Source: Methylocystis sp. MJC1 (GTDB lineage: Bacteria > Pseudomonadota > Alphaproteobacteria > Rhizobiales > Beijerinckiaceae). From it: a stretch of 64,000 nucleotides of DNA. Location: contig NZ_CP107558.1 in assembly GCF_026427715.1 (NCBI RefSeq), positions 2,145,001 through 2,209,000 on the forward strand, written 5' to 3'. The notes below the pieces were generated by a model. It did no database searches. It had not been told where the DNA came from and saw nothing but the letters and a program-made list of their open reading frames with translations. The number at the start of each line of letters is the position of its first letter. Position 1 is the stretch's first letter. Below are positions 17,607 to 29,162 of the stretch, one piece after another. A program made the position numbers and the translations under genes.

Positions 17607-17796
17607 GTCATGGCCGGGCTTGTCCCGGCCACCCACGCCAATGGGCGCGGCCTAGCCAAGGACAGGACCACCCTACGCCAGCGACCGATTAGGGCGACGT
17701 TCGAAGTGTACGGCCTTTTCGAGATTGGAGCCCGCCGCCCCCCATAAGCTGGTATTGCGCGGCGTGGATGGCCGGGACGAGCCCGGCCATGACGTA
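17607..17796. repeat. Palindromic repeat pair, family C
   Basis: Two inverted units, GTCATGGCCGGGCTTGTCCC (from 17607) and GGCCGGGACGAGCCCGGCCA (near 17769), each able to form a hairpin and lying in opposite orientation about 160 bp apart. They fill the divergent serB-miaA gap and probably surround both promoters. Similar GGCCGGG units are common in Rhizobiales genomes. Confidence 0.7.
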
Positions 17797-17849
17797 GGTG
17801 TGGGTCGATCGCCTTTGACATCCAGCCCATTTCCGCCGCAATAGCCGCC

Positions 17850-18764
17850 ATGTCCCCGCGCGCCATTCTCATCGCAGGTCCCACCGCCTCGGGCAAGTCG
17901 GCGCTGGCGCTCGCCATCGCCAAGCGCGTCGGCGGCGCGGTGGTCAACGCCGACTCCATGCAGGTCTACCGTGACCTGCGAATCATCACCGCGCGGCCGA
18001 CGTTAGAGGAAGAGGCACAAGCGCCGCATCTTCTCTTCGGCCATGTCGACGCGGCGGTGAATTACTCCGTCGGTCGCTATCTCACCGATTTCGCGCAGAC
18101 GCTGGCCGATGTCGATGCGCGCGGCGTGACGCCGGTCGTCGCTGGCGGCACCGGCATGTATTTCAAGGCCGCGCTTTATGGCCTTTCAGATATTCCCGCC
18201 GTGCCGGAGGAGGTGCGCGCGCAGGTGCGCGCCGCGGCGGAAGGCGCAAGCCCGCAGGAGCTTCACGCCGAGCTTTTGTCGAAAGACCCGGAGACCGCCG
18301 CGCGCCTGCGCCCCACGGACCCGCAGCGCATTCTGCGCGCCCTGGAGGTTTTCGCCGCGACGGGCAAGCCGCTTGCTTCCTTCCACGGCCCGCGCTCAGC
18401 GCCGCTGCTCGATGCGGCGCAATGCCCGGCCTTCTTCCTCGCGCCCGAGCGCGAGACGCTCTACGCGCGCATCGACGCGCGCTTCGACAAAATGATGGCG
18501 ACGGGCGCGCTCGACGAAGTGGCCCGCCTACGCGAGCGCAAGCTCGATCCCGCGCTCCCCGCCATGCGCGCGCATGGGGTCCCTCATCTCATCGCTTATC
18601 TCGACGGGCGCATGCCGCTCGAAGAGGCGATCATGCGCGGCAAGCTGGATACGCGCCATTACGCGAAGCGACAGTTCACTTTCGCGCGGCATCAATTGGC
18701 TCACTTCGCGTGGCTATCCACAGACGATCCATGGGCAGCGGTCGAGGCGGCCTGCATCTGGTGA
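17850..18764 (+). CDS. miaA: tRNA dimethylallyltransferase MiaA
   Basis: A 304-residue enzyme. The P-loop [19 protein letters not shown] is at residues 6-24, followed by [18 protein letters not shown] and [15 protein letters not shown], and by [20 protein letters not shown] and [16 protein letters not shown] near the end. All are conserved MiaA elements. It adds an isopentenyl group to A37 of tRNAs reading UNN codons. The 3' end overlaps the convergent YagE/RMND1-type gene by 64 bases. Confidence 0.94.
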   Translation: MSPRAILIAGPTASGKSALALAIAKRVGGAVVNADSMQVYRDLRIITARPTLEEEAQAPHLLFGHVDAAVNYSVGRYLTDFAQTLADVDARGVTPVVAGGTGMYFKAALYGLSDIPAVPEEVRAQVRAAAEGASPQELHAELLSKDPETAARLRPTDPQRILRALEVFAATGKPLASFHGPRSAPLLDAAQCPAFFLAPERETLYARIDARFDKMMATGALDEVARLRERKLDPALPAMRAHGVPHLIAYLDGRMPLEEAIMRGKLDTRHYAKRQFTFARHQLAHFAWLSTDDPWAAVEAACIW

Positions 18765-19582
18765 AGGTAATGCTGCCCCGTGAACATCTGGAACAGCGAC
18801 AGGCCGATCTCCATCGCGATCAGCACGATGATGATCCATTCGAGCCGCACCGAACGGTCGGCGTCGATGAGATCGGTGAGCGCCCGGGCAGTCTCGCCGA
18901 TCACGTCGATCTTGGCGTTGAGCGTGCGTCCCCGCGCCTCCAGCTCATACTCGTCTTCAAGACGCGCATAGAGGCGTTCGAGATCGGGCCGATCCCATAG
19001 CACGTCGGGCTTGTCCTCGACGGCGACGCGCCCAGAGACGCGATGACGCACGAGCAGGGTCTGGCCGATGAGCTCCAGCATGGACTTGCGCCGCCATGGC
19101 GGGCGGCCCTTGCTCGCAAGCTCCGCCGCAAAAGGCTCGATCGTGTCGAAGACGGCGTTGACGCGGCGCTCGTCGCGCGCCAGCGCCACGCTTTTCGCCA
19201 AGGCGTCGGCGATAACGAGAAGCCGCGCCTCGGAAAGGTCCTTCACTGCAAGGCGGCCGTTCGGCAGCGGCTTGTCCTCGCCGTCATGAGTGATTTCGAT
19301 GACGAGCGTCTCGTCGTCGCCCCGCGAGGCTCCTGCGACCCGCGCGCCGATCTTGGTGACGATTTCGTCCTCTTCGAGCGGCGACAGGCCGAAAAGCACG
19401 GCGACTCCGAAGCGGTAGAGCACCGCGAAGCCCGCCTGCCCGGCATGGAAGGCGAGCGGCGCAGTCGACACGAGATCCGCCCGCTCCAGCCCCACCGTGT
19501 CGATGCGTTCGCCCAGCAGCAAGGCGCGCGCCGTCATGGTTTGCGCTACGGCGTGGGTCGTTCTGAGTTCAACGTCGGTCAT
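18701..19582 (-). CDS. RMND1/YagE-type DUF155 membrane protein
   Basis: A 293-residue protein of the DUF155 family shared with yeast Rmd1 and mitochondrial RMND1. Recognisable parts are [24 protein letters not shown], the central [26 protein letters not shown] and the C-terminal [48 protein letters not shown], which includes the single membrane helix. In mitochondria the family supports translation at the inner membrane. The bacterial role is not known to me. The gene is convergent with and overlaps miaA. Confidence 0.82.
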   Translation of the reverse strand: MTDVELRTTHAVAQTMTARALLLGERIDTVGLERADLVSTAPLAFHAGQAGFAVLYRFGVAVLFGLSPLEEDEIVTKIGARVAGASRGDDETLVIEITHDGEDKPLPNGRLAVKDLSEARLLVIADALAKSVALARDERRVNAVFDTIEPFAAELASKGRPPWRRKSMLELIGQTLLVRHRVSGRVAVEDKPDVLWDRPDLERLYARLEDEYELEARGRTLNAKIDVIGETARALTDLIDADRSVRLEWIIIVLIAMEIGLSLFQMFTGQHYLHQMQAASTAAHGSSVDSHAK

Positions 19583-19736
19583 AATCGTCCCGCTTGAATC
19601 CTATTGTAGCCATAACGCCGCGGCGCCAAAATCACCATGGCCATGCCTTGCATGACGCCGGCAAAAACGCTAGCTAGCGCGACGATCGACGCGAGACGCA
19701 CACAAATCGTCGAAAGACGCTCAAGAGACCCTTCAC

Positions 19737-20075
19737 ATGACTTATGTCGTCACGGAAAACTGCATCAAGTGCAAGTATATGGATTGCGTGGAAGTTTGCC
19801 CTGTCGACTGCTTCTACGAGGGCGAGAACATGCTCGTCATCCATCCGGACGAATGTATCGACTGCGGCGTCTGCGAGCCGGAATGCCCGGCGGAGGCGAT
19901 CAAGCCCGACACTGAGGAAGGGCTCGAGAAGTGGCTGCAGCTGAACGCCGAAATGGCGCAGAACTGGCCGAACATCACCATTAAGCGCGACCCGCCGGCG
20001 GACGCCAAGGAATGGGATGGCAAGCCGGGCAAATTCGAGGCCAACTTCTCCGCTGAGCCTGGACAGGGCGACTAA
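19737..20075 (+). CDS. fdxA: Seven-iron ferredoxin FdxA
   Basis: A 112-residue ferredoxin. The N-terminal cluster motif reads [17 protein letters not shown] and the second [12 protein letters not shown], as in the 7Fe ferredoxins with one 3Fe-4S and one 4Fe-4S centre. The C-terminal 40-residue tail ([20 protein letters not shown]) is also typical of alphaproteobacterial FdxA. It is a cytosolic one-electron carrier whose partner enzymes are not visible here. A strong intrinsic terminator follows 136 bases after the stop. Confidence 0.94.
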   Translation: MTYVVTENCIKCKYMDCVEVCPVDCFYEGENMLVIHPDECIDCGVCEPECPAEAIKPDTEEGLEKWLQLNAEMAQNWPNITIKRDPPADAKEWDGKPGKFEANFSAEPGQGD

Positions 20076-20210
20076 GCTCCCCCGAAAGCCGTCCGTCGCG
20101 CGCCGATTCGCACCGGCCGCCAAATCCACGTCGGGCGGCGCCCAATCTTTCCACATCCTTAACTCGGCCAATTAGCAGAGCGATTTTCGTAACTTATAGA
20201 CGACTTTCGC

Positions 20211-20246
20211 ACCCTCCCGGCAAAAACCGGGCAAGGGTTGTTTTTG
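20211..20246 (+). terminator. Intrinsic terminator downstream of fdxA
   Basis: The stem ACCCT-CCCGG pairs with CCGGG-AGGGT around a CAAAAA loop (20211-20236, with two unpaired bases) and is followed by TTGTTTTTGATTTT. The rest of the 420-bp fdxA-carD gap (20247-20497) shows no gene and must hold the carD promoter. Confidence 0.8.
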
Positions 20247-20497
20247 ATTTTGGCGCCGCGGCGTGATATAGAGAATGGCAATAAACGCCGCCTGTCCGGG
20301 ACGGGCCGACGACGGTTTGCCTCACAGCATAAGAAAGCGCGCGCCTTAGAGCGTCCAAATCCCCTATCTTGCCCGCGCCTCTAGCTTAAGGTGTCAGATC
20401 AAAAACTTGCCCGCCGAAGGCGTTTTGTTCTTTCGCGGCAAGAGGACAGCAGGATCATCCCGTCTCCACAGCGGGATGCAAAAGGAGTACCCCGCGT

Positions 20498-21934
20498 ATG
20501 CCGTCCGCCAAGAGGAACGATAAAACAAAGAAAGGGGCCAGCGCTACGGCTACGTCCGCGCGTTCTCACGGATTGACATCGAAAAGCGGTAAGGCCGCAC
20601 GCCCCAGCAGCGCGCCCACAAGCGCCGCCGAGAATTCCGATGGCGTAAAAACGAGCAAATCCGCGGCGAAGAGCGCCAAAACCGAGGCAAAGACGAGCGT
20701 TGAAGCGCCTGTGACGACCGCAGCGAAGGCGACGATAAAGACAAACGGAAAAAGCGGCGCGCACGTCACCGCCCGTAACGCGGCGTCCAGCGTGCGCGGG
20801 GCCGTCGCCAAGAGCCCCGATGAGCGCGCGAGCGCAGGCGCAAAGACGATCAGGACCGCGGCGAAGACCGCAGCAACCGCCGCCGTGAAGGCAGACGAAA
20901 AAATCACGCCCGCCAAGGTGGATAAGACGCCGGCTCCCGGCTCCAAAGCGCCCCTCGCCGAGAAAGCGAAGCCTGCCGCGGCGCCGGCCTCAACTTCGGC
21001 GAAATCTGCCCCGGCGAAGACTGCGCCCGCCGCCACCTTGGCCCGCAAAACGGGGTCGGCGACAACCGCGCCTGCGGCAGCGAGAATTGCTGAAACCGTT
21101 AAGCCCGCCGCGGCGCCCGCGCCTGCAACAGCGGCCTCTATTGCGCCTGCGCGCAACCACAAGCCCCCCTTCCCCGCCAAGCCGGCCGCTACTGCGGCCG
21201 CCGAAGCGGCTGGCAAGACTTCATCAACCACGACAGCCGGCGAAGACAAAAAATTGGCAAAAAGAAACGAGCCCCCCGTTGAAACGGCGACGCCCGTCGC
21301 TGCCGAGAAGACCTCACCCGATTCAAAGGCCGTGATGAAACCCGCGCCCGCGAAATCCAAGCCGGCCGCGCAAAAGCACGGTTTCAAGCTCAATGAGTTC
21401 ATCGTCTATCCGGCCCATGGCGTCGGTCAGATCGTCGGCGTCGAAACCCAGGAAGTCGCGGGCTTCAGCCTCGAGCTCTTTGTCGTCAGCTTCATCAAGG
21501 ACAAGATGATTCTGAAGGTTCCGACGAGCAAGATCGCCAATGTCGGCATGCGTAAGCTTGCCGAGACCGGCGTGGTCGACAAGGCGCTTACGACGCTTTC
21601 CGGGCGCGCGCGGATCAAGCGGACCATGTGGTCGCGCCGCGCCCAGGAATATGAGGCCAAGATCAACTCCGGCGACCTTGTCACGATCGCCGAGGTGGTG
21701 CGCGACCTCTACCGTTCCGACACGCAGCCGGAGCAATCCTATTCCGAGCGTCAGCTTTATGAGGCGGCGCTCGATCGCATGGCGCGGGAAGTCGCGGCCG
21801 TGCGCAAGCTGATCGACTCGGAGGCGCTTAAGCTCATCGAGTCCTTCCTGCAGAAGGGTCCGCGCCGTGGGCAGAAGGCCGACGCCGAAGCGGCCGACGA
21901 CGGCGACGAGGAAGATGTCGATCGCGCCGCCTGA
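20498..21934 (+). CDS. carD: CarD-family RNA polymerase-binding regulator with a long Lys/Ala-rich N-terminal tail
   Basis: A 478-residue protein. Residues from about 294 onward are a full CarD/CdnL protein: KLNEFIVYPAHGVGQIVGVE is the start of the RNA polymerase-interacting domain, and MWSRRAQEYEAKINSGDLV begins the helical DNA-binding domain, with an acidic end. CarD proteins stabilise open promoter complexes. Usual length is about 160-200 residues. The first 290 here are low-complexity Ala/Lys/Thr/Pro sequence resembling histone H1 or AlgP tails. The frame is continuous and base use is normal, so the tail is probably translated. A later internal start cannot be excluded. Confidence 0.85.
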   Translation: MPSAKRNDKTKKGASATATSARSHGLTSKSGKAARPSSAPTSAAENSDGVKTSKSAAKSAKTEAKTSVEAPVTTAAKATIKTNGKSGAHVTARNAASSVRGAVAKSPDERASAGAKTIRTAAKTAATAAVKADEKITPAKVDKTPAPGSKAPLAEKAKPAAAPASTSAKSAPAKTAPAATLARKTGSATTAPAAARIAETVKPAAAPAPATAASIAPARNHKPPFPAKPAATAAAEAAGKTSSTTTAGEDKKLAKRNEPPVETATPVAAEKTSPDSKAVMKPAPAKSKPAAQKHGFKLNEFIVYPAHGVGQIVGVETQEVAGFSLELFVVSFIKDKMILKVPTSKIANVGMRKLAETGVVDKALTTLSGRARIKRTMWSRRAQEYEAKINSGDLVTIAEVVRDLYRSDTQPEQSYSERQLYEAALDRMAREVAAVRKLIDSEALKLIESFLQKGPRRGQKADAEAADDGDEEDVDRAA

Positions 21935-21962
21935 GGGCCTTGCGATCTCAGAACGGGTGACG

Positions 21963-21988
21963 CCGAGAGCGGGATTTCTCGCTCTCGG
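21963..21988. terminator. Hairpin between convergent carD and antiporter genes
   Basis: A 9-bp perfect stem (CCGAGAGCG with CGCTCTCGG) and an 8-base loop. No T-run follows on either strand, so its use as a terminator is uncertain. Confidence 0.35.
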
Positions 21989-22025
21989 TAAAGATTAGCG
22001 CTGACTCGCCGCAGATCCCGAGCGC

Positions 22026-23246
22026 CTAGCTTCTCGGCAGGAAACCAAGCGCACGCAGCAGCAGGGGCATGGTCAGCCCCTGTGCGACGATGGAAAAAGC
22101 CACAACCCCGAAAGTCGCAACGACGATCGCCTCCCGCATCGGGAGGCTCTGCGGCAGGGATAATGCGAGCGCCAGACCCAGAGCGCCGCGCAAGCCGCCC
22201 CACCAAAGCACATGCTGCTCGCGCAAGCCGATGCGCCAGCGCGTCGGCCAAAAAAGCGCGGCCAGCGGATACACCGTGATGGCTCGAGCGACGAGAACGA
22301 CACCGATCACGGCGCATACGAACATCGGGCCATAATCAGAGAAGGGCGTCGAAGCGAGATCGACGCCGATCATCAGGAACACGATGGAATTCGCCAAAAA
22401 AGCTGCGAACTCCCAGAATCCGTGAACGAACTCGCGGCCCTTGTCGCTCAGATAGCTGCGATTCTCCTCGCTCAGCAGGCCGAGATTGCCCATGATCAGG
22501 CCTGCCGTCACGGTCGCGAGCACGCCCGAGACATGGAAATGCTCGGCGACGAGAAAGGATCCGAAAGCGGCGATCGTGGTCAGCGCCGCTTCGATGAGGT
22601 GCTCGGCCGTTCCCATGGCGAGCAATATCGCCGCGCCGCCCGTGAGCGCGCCAACGGCGACGCCGCCGAGCACGATGTGCGCGAGGGTGAGGACTATATC
22701 GCTTGCGCCCTGCCCGGCTCCCTGCGCGCCTCCGGCGGATTGCGCCCACGCCAGCGCCATCACGAAGAGAACGGCAGCCGCGCCATCGTTCAACAGGCTC
22801 TCGCTCTCGACAAGCAGCCGCAGCCGTCCCTTGACCCCGTTATCCTTGAACATGGCGATGATGGCGACGGGATCCGTCGCCGCGATGAGCGCGCCGAAGA
22901 CGAGCGCAGAAGGCGTCGGCCAATGCAGCAGCGCGGCGCAGGCGTAGGCCACCACTGCCGCCGAGACTAGCGTGCCGAGTCCCGCAAGAGTCAGGAGAGG
23001 AGCCGCATCTCGCCAAAGCTCCCGCCAGGACAGCGTCAGCGCGGCTTCGAAGAGCAGCGGCGGCAGAATGAGGTCGAAAATGAGCTCATGCGTCAAATGC
23101 AGCCCGAAACCCGGCTTGGAGAGCGCCAGCACTGCGCCGACGATGACAAGCCCGATCGTATAGGGAAGCCTCACCCGCCGAGCCGCCAGAGCGACAATCA
23201 TCGCAACTGCGAGTAAGGCGACGGCTTTGGCCAGTTGCTCATCCAT
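22026..23246 (-). CDS. Sodium/proton antiporter, CPA1 (NhaP-like)
   Basis: A 406-residue membrane protein with about 12 helices. Typical parts are LPYTIGLVIVGAVLAL, ATDPVAIIAMFKDNGVKGRLRLLVESESLLNDGAAAVLF (the ion-binding ND motif region) and WWGGLRGALGLALALSLP. It exchanges Na+ or K+ for protons across the inner membrane. ATG 23246 (MDEQLAKAV) gives the first helix at the expected place. The frame remains open upstream to 23729, but that part is antisense to purE and not coding. It is divergent from purE. Confidence 0.9.
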   Translation of the reverse strand: MDEQLAKAVALLAVAMIVALAARRVRLPYTIGLVIVGAVLALSKPGFGLHLTHELIFDLILPPLLFEAALTLSWRELWRDAAPLLTLAGLGTLVSAAVVAYACAALLHWPTPSALVFGALIAATDPVAIIAMFKDNGVKGRLRLLVESESLLNDGAAAVLFVMALAWAQSAGGAQGAGQGASDIVLTLAHIVLGGVAVGALTGGAAILLAMGTAEHLIEAALTTIAAFGSFLVAEHFHVSGVLATVTAGLIMGNLGLLSEENRSYLSDKGREFVHGFWEFAAFLANSIVFLMIGVDLASTPFSDYGPMFVCAVIGVVLVARAITVYPLAALFWPTRWRIGLREQHVLWWGGLRGALGLALALSLPQSLPMREAIVVATFGVVAFSIVAQGLTMPLLLRALGFLPRS

Positions 23247-23415
23247 GTACGTTCTTTCGGAAATGGGAATTTCGGCGGCGCGCGCCCCTGAATTTACGGC
23301 CATACCAGCATTCTGACGGGATGCCGAATAGTTGCGGCAGAGAATACCTTGCGTACCGCGGTCCCATCGTCTATGCGGCATGGCTTCCCACGCTCGAGCC
23401 AATGGAAGCGTTAAA

Positions 23416-23913
23416 GTGGCGAAGCCGAAGACGCCTGTCGCAATCATTATGGGATCCCAGTCCGACTGGGCGACGATGCGCCACGCTGTCGAGACGCTAG
23501 AGATGCTCGGCGTCGCTTGCGACACGCGAATCGTCTCGGCCCATCGCACGCCCGAGCGGCTCGTCGCTTTTGCCAAAGGGGCGGAGACGTCGGGTTTCGA
23601 GGTGATCATCGCCGGCGCGGGGGGCGCGGCGCATCTTCCAGGCATGACGGCCTCGATGACCAACCTCCCGGTTCTCGGCGTGCCAATCGAGTCCCAGGCG
23701 CTCAAAGGCATGGACTCCCTGCTCTCCATTGTTCAAATGCCGGGGGGCGTGCCGGTCGGAACGCTCGCCATCGGCAAGGCGGGCGCAATCAATGCCGCGA
23801 TCCTCGCCGCCTCGATTCTCGCGCTGAAGGATAAGGCGCTCGCTGCGCGGCTTGCCGCCTTCCGCGCAAAACAGACGGCGAGCGTCGCCGAGACGCCGAA
23901 AGAGGAGGCGTGA
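23416..23913 (+). CDS. purE: 5-(carboxyamino)imidazole ribonucleotide mutase PurE
   Basis: A 165-residue class I PurE. GTG 23416 is preceded by GGAAG at 7 bases and gives a start [17 protein letters not shown] as in relatives; ATG 23380 is an alternative. Conserved parts are [17 protein letters not shown] (catalytic His) and [14 protein letters not shown]. It converts N5-CAIR to CAIR in purine synthesis. It overlaps or touches purK, which supplies its substrate, with AGGAGG inside its last codons. Confidence 0.93.
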   Translation: MAKPKTPVAIIMGSQSDWATMRHAVETLEMLGVACDTRIVSAHRTPERLVAFAKGAETSGFEVIIAGAGGAAHLPGMTASMTNLPVLGVPIESQALKGMDSLLSIVQMPGGVPVGTLAIGKAGAINAAILAASILALKDKALAARLAAFRAKQTASVAETPKEEA

Positions 23914-23915
23914 CG

Positions 23916-24989
23916 ATGCTGAAACCCGGCGCAACCATCGGCATTCTCGGCGGCGGCCAGCTCGCGCGCATGCTGGCGACGGCCGGCGCGCGCCTCGGTC
24001 TGAAGTCGCATATTTATTCGCCCGTCGCCGACGATCCTGCCTTCGACGTCTGCGCCGCGCGCACTTGCGCGGATTTTCTGGATGAAGCTGCGTTGGCGGC
24101 CTTCGCCGAATCTGTCGATGTCGTTACCTATGAATTTGAGAATGTTCCGGCGCGGACTGCCGAAGTGCTCGAAGCGCATCGGCCAGTGCGTCCGAACCCC
24201 AAGGTTCTCGCGCTCACGCAGGACCGGCTGATCGAAAAGCAATTCGTGCGCGGGCTCGGCGTCGCCACAGCCGACTTCGCCGAGGTTTCAAATCTAGATG
24301 CGCTGACGCGCGCCGTGGAGCAGCTTGGGCGTCCCTCGATCCTGAAGACACGCCGTTTCGGCTATGACGGCAAGGGCCAGACCCGGATTGGCGAGGGCGT
24401 CGATCTCGGCGACGCTTTCAAAGCGGTGGGTGGCGCGCCCTCAATTCTGGAAGGCTTCGTGCCCTTCGCCAAGGAGGTTTCCGTTGTCGCTGCGCGGGGC
24501 CTCGACGGCTCCTTCCGCGCCTATGACATCTGCGAAAACATCCATGAGCATCATATCCTAGCGACGACGACGGCTCCCGCCGCGATCAGCGACGCAACCG
24601 CGCGGGCGGCGGTCGACATGGCTCAGCGTATTGCGGAGGCGGCGGATTACGTCGGCGTGATCGCTGTGGAAATGTTCGTTGTTTCCGACGCGGAAGGCGA
24701 GCGGCTCCTCGTCAATGAAATCGCGCCGCGCGTGCATAATTCCGGTCATTGGACGCTCGACGGCGCCATAACCTCGCAGTTCGAGCAGCACATGCGCGCC
24801 ATTGCGGGCATGCCGCTCGGCTCGACGCGCCGCCATGGGCGCCAAGTTGTCATGCGCAATCTCATTGGCGCCGACGCCGACAAATGGGCGGAAATACTGG
24901 CGCAAGACGGCGCCTGTCTGCATCTCTACGGCAAGAAGGAAAGCCGTCCTGGCCGGAAGATGGGTCATGTCACACGGGTTTTGACTTGA
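23916..24989 (+). CDS. purK: 5-(carboxyamino)imidazole ribonucleotide synthase PurK
   Basis: A 357-residue ATP-grasp enzyme. It begins LKPGATIGILGGGQLARML and contains LKTRRFGYDGKGQ and EMFVVSDAEGERLLVNEIAPRVHNSGHWT, which are signature segments of PurK. It uses ATP and bicarbonate to make N5-CAIR for PurE, encoded just upstream. AGGAGG at 23903-23908 lies 7 bases before ATG 23916. A GTG at 23910 overlapping the purE stop is a less likely start because the spacing would be 1 base. Confidence 0.94.
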   Translation: MLKPGATIGILGGGQLARMLATAGARLGLKSHIYSPVADDPAFDVCAARTCADFLDEAALAAFAESVDVVTYEFENVPARTAEVLEAHRPVRPNPKVLALTQDRLIEKQFVRGLGVATADFAEVSNLDALTRAVEQLGRPSILKTRRFGYDGKGQTRIGEGVDLGDAFKAVGGAPSILEGFVPFAKEVSVVAARGLDGSFRAYDICENIHEHHILATTTAPAAISDATARAAVDMAQRIAEAADYVGVIAVEMFVVSDAEGERLLVNEIAPRVHNSGHWTLDGAITSQFEQHMRAIAGMPLGSTRRHGRQVVMRNLIGADADKWAEILAQDGACLHLYGKKESRPGRKMGHVTRVLT

Positions 24990-25200
24990 GACGGAAGCCA
25001 AGTCGCGTTTAAGAAAGAAAAAATTGAGGCTTTGGCAGCTTGTCTCTTCTTTGACGCACAGCAAAGGCGGACATCTAAGGCGTTAGAAACGCTATTTTTG
25101 CAAACTGGAAACACAATTTTGGAAAGAATTTGACCGTTAAGCTCGACGCAACGAGAATGCGGTATTAGTAATATAGTCGATTCGCGCGGAGGATTCGCTC

Positions 25201-25659
25201 TTGCAGACGCCAGATTCAGAAGACGCCAATTCAATCGAATTGGCCGCCAGCATTGTTGCGGCTTTCGTTTCTCATAACTCGCTTCCCGTCGCGGAACTTC
25301 CGGCGCTGATCGCATCTGTAGATGCGGCGCTGCGACGCCTCGCGACCGGCGCGACTGCAGCCCCCGCGGTCGAGGAGAAGCCTGAACCGGCCGTTTCAGT
25401 CCGCAAGTCGATCACGCCGGACTATCTCGTCTGCCTCGACGACGGAAAGAAGTTCAAATCGCTGCGGCGGCACTTGGCCACGCTCGGGATGACGCCGGAT
25501 CAATATCGGGCGAAATGGGGCTTGGCCCCCGATTATCCGATGGTCGCCCCAAACTATGCGGCGCAGCGCTCCAATCTTGCCAAGCAGATGGGTCTCGGCC
25601 AGGCGCGCAAGAAGGCGGCCCCGGCTCGTTCGACGCGCAAAGCGAAGACGAGCGCCTAA
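25201..25659 (+). CDS. Ros/MucR-family regulator, incomplete zinc ligands
   Basis: A 152-residue protein starting with TTG after GGAGGA. The Ros/MucR domain lies in the C-terminal half: [24 protein letters not shown] then [23 protein letters not shown]. The zinc-finger positions are Cys, then Asp instead of the second Cys, one His, and Leu where the last His is expected. Mesorhizobium Ml proteins similarly fold without zinc. The family silences surface polysaccharide, motility and symbiosis or virulence genes by binding AT-rich DNA. A monocistronic unit with a 210-bp AT-richer upstream region. Confidence 0.88.
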   Translation: MQTPDSEDANSIELAASIVAAFVSHNSLPVAELPALIASVDAALRRLATGATAAPAVEEKPEPAVSVRKSITPDYLVCLDDGKKFKSLRRHLATLGMTPDQYRAKWGLAPDYPMVAPNYAAQRSNLAKQMGLGQARKKAAPARSTRKAKTSA

Positions 25660-25725
25660 TCTCAGCTACGAGACGCACAGGCGGCGGCCATTTCGCGCCG
25701 CGCGCCTGAGCGCTTGCACAGAGTG

Positions 25726-26814
25726 TTATGGCATCGAACGCCAGAAGAGAAACCTGATCTTCCCATCCGGCGCCAGCCCAAGACGCCATTCAGTATTTTC
25801 ATTCTCGAATTTCACGTCGTAAACGTCGCCCCCGAGAGGGCCGACGCCGCGAAAGGCGAGCGTCTGGACGGCACCCTTGGCGGCCAGCTCTTCAAACACA
25901 ACAGAAAAGCCCAGTTGGAGCCGCGCCGCGAGGCTGTCGATGAACTGGGTGAAATCGATATTTCCGTGTTGCAGGCTCGCGATGACGCGGCGGAGAATCT
26001 CGTCGCTGCCAGCGTTTGGAATCTTGTTCTTGATGCGGTTGGCAAGAATCGCCGCCTCCCTCTTGGCCTCGGCGTCGTCGATACGGTGGGCGACGCTTTC
26101 GAAGCCGCCGGAATGAAACGTCAGGCTTTCAACCGTCCCCTGAGGCGAAAGCCCGAAAGTAACCTGCGATGGCCAGCGCGGAAAAAAGAACTGATGCTCG
26201 CCCTCGGGAAGCGCATAATTCGCGACAGGCCATCCCGGATTTTTGAAATAGAGTTTGTCATCCTTGAGCAAAACGTCCCAGACGACGCCCACCTCCGATT
26301 TATAATGACCGACATATTTGTCGAGAGCTGATGGATCGATCTCGATTGGCTTGCGCGGGCGGGCTTGTTCGTAGCGACGCTGCGCAATCGCGTCGAATGC
26401 GGGTTCTGTCATATGCGCCTCCTTGGCGAGCGTAACGAGTTCAGCCACGGACAGGGCTTCGCCGCCGCGAAGCCGCGCGCGGGCGGCGGCGACGAGGGAG
26501 CAGCCGCGTTCCGCGCGGCTTCTCAGCACCGAAAGCGCGGCCTCCTGCATGGCGAGGGCGCGGTCGAGATCATTGGCCCGACCTTCCAGCAAGGCGGCGA
26601 TGCGCGACAGACTCAAACCGAGCTGCTTGAGGGCCAGAATTTCATGCAGGCGGGCGATCTCGGCCGCGCCATAGAGCCGCCAGCCTTTCTCTGTGCGCTT
26701 CGGCGCAATGAGCCGATGGCGCTCATAGACGCGGAGGGCGCGCACTGTCAGGCCGATGCGGGCGGCGCATTCGGCCGCGGTCAGCAATTCGTCTTTCGGC
26801 GCGGAATCGATCAC
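25726..26814 (-). CDS. MerR-family regulator with a large C-terminal ligand/effector region
   Basis: A 362-residue protein, about three times the length of a minimal MerR protein. Residues 10-80 form the winged helix (LTAAECAARIGLTVRALRVYERHRLI) and 75-120 the dimer coiled coil. The region from about 165 begins with KPIEIDPSALDKYVGHYKSE, which resembles the DUF3471-type beta module found after beta-lactamase-like domains. A second unassigned module (LPNAGSDEILRRVIASLQHG region to the end) follows. A sensor role for the tail is inferred. The promoter has the 19-bp spacer and palindrome expected of MerR autoregulation. Confidence 0.82.
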   Translation of the reverse strand: MIDSAPKDELLTAAECAARIGLTVRALRVYERHRLIAPKRTEKGWRLYGAAEIARLHEILALKQLGLSLSRIAALLEGRANDLDRALAMQEAALSVLRSRAERGCSLVAAARARLRGGEALSVAELVTLAKEAHMTEPAFDAIAQRRYEQARPRKPIEIDPSALDKYVGHYKSEVGVVWDVLLKDDKLYFKNPGWPVANYALPEGEHQFFFPRWPSQVTFGLSPQGTVESLTFHSGGFESVAHRIDDAEAKREAAILANRIKNKIPNAGSDEILRRVIASLQHGNIDFTQFIDSLAARLQLGFSVVFEELAAKGAVQTLAFRGVGPLGGDVYDVKFENENTEWRLGLAPDGKIRFLFWRSMP

Positions 26815-26834
26815 TGAAAATGCCTCCTGGTCCG

Positions 26835-26865
26835 TCTCTAGGGTATGACCCTAGGGGCGGTTCAA
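26835..26865 (-). promoter_or_regulatory. MerR-type promoter with central palindromic operator
   Basis: On the minus strand TTGAAC (26865-26860) and TAGAGA (26840-26835) are separated by 19 bp. The palindrome CTAGGGT-ATG-ACCCTAG (26838-26854) fills most of the spacer and reaches into the -10. This over-long spacing with a central dyad is the hallmark of promoters activated by DNA distortion by MerR proteins. It lies about 20 bp upstream of the merR start, so it is probably autoregulatory. Confidence 0.78.
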
Positions 26866-26948
26866 GGGGAAGGTTAAGTCGATCAACGCGCCAGAAGGCG
26901 TGCGGTCCGAAGGCGCCTATGGACCGCGCGGCTTCAGCCGCGCAAAGA

Positions 26949-26976
26949 AAAACGCGGCCCAGGAGGGCCGCGTTTT
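26949..26976 (-). terminator. Intrinsic terminator of pccA
   Basis: An 11-bp stem (AAAACGCGGCC with GGCCGCGTTTT) and a 6-base loop. On the minus strand it is followed by TTTTTCTTT, 22 bases past the pccA stop. Confidence 0.85.
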
Positions 26977-26998
26977 GTAAAACCAATGGTGTGTAAGC

Positions 26999-29008
<2,010 letters not shown>

Positions 29009-29162
29009 GCGCGCCCTTATTTCTCTCACCTCACGGTCCGCTCTTTTTCCCGAAGGAACGGCGGACGCAATGTTTTTTGTCGCCACACCGCTGTGCGGCG
29101 GTCTTCTTCTCCCTCTCCCGCACAGGCGTCTATCGAGACCCTATGCGGGAAAGAGAAGAAAC

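Noticed and set aside
20566..21402. Minus-strand Ala/Val/Phe-rich frame
   Set aside because: Looks like a membrane protein, but is only the complement of the Lys/Ala-rich tail of the CarD gene.
23247..23729. N-terminal extension of the antiporter
   Set aside because: The extra 161 codons are antisense to purE and lack membrane character. ATG 23246 begins directly before the first helix.
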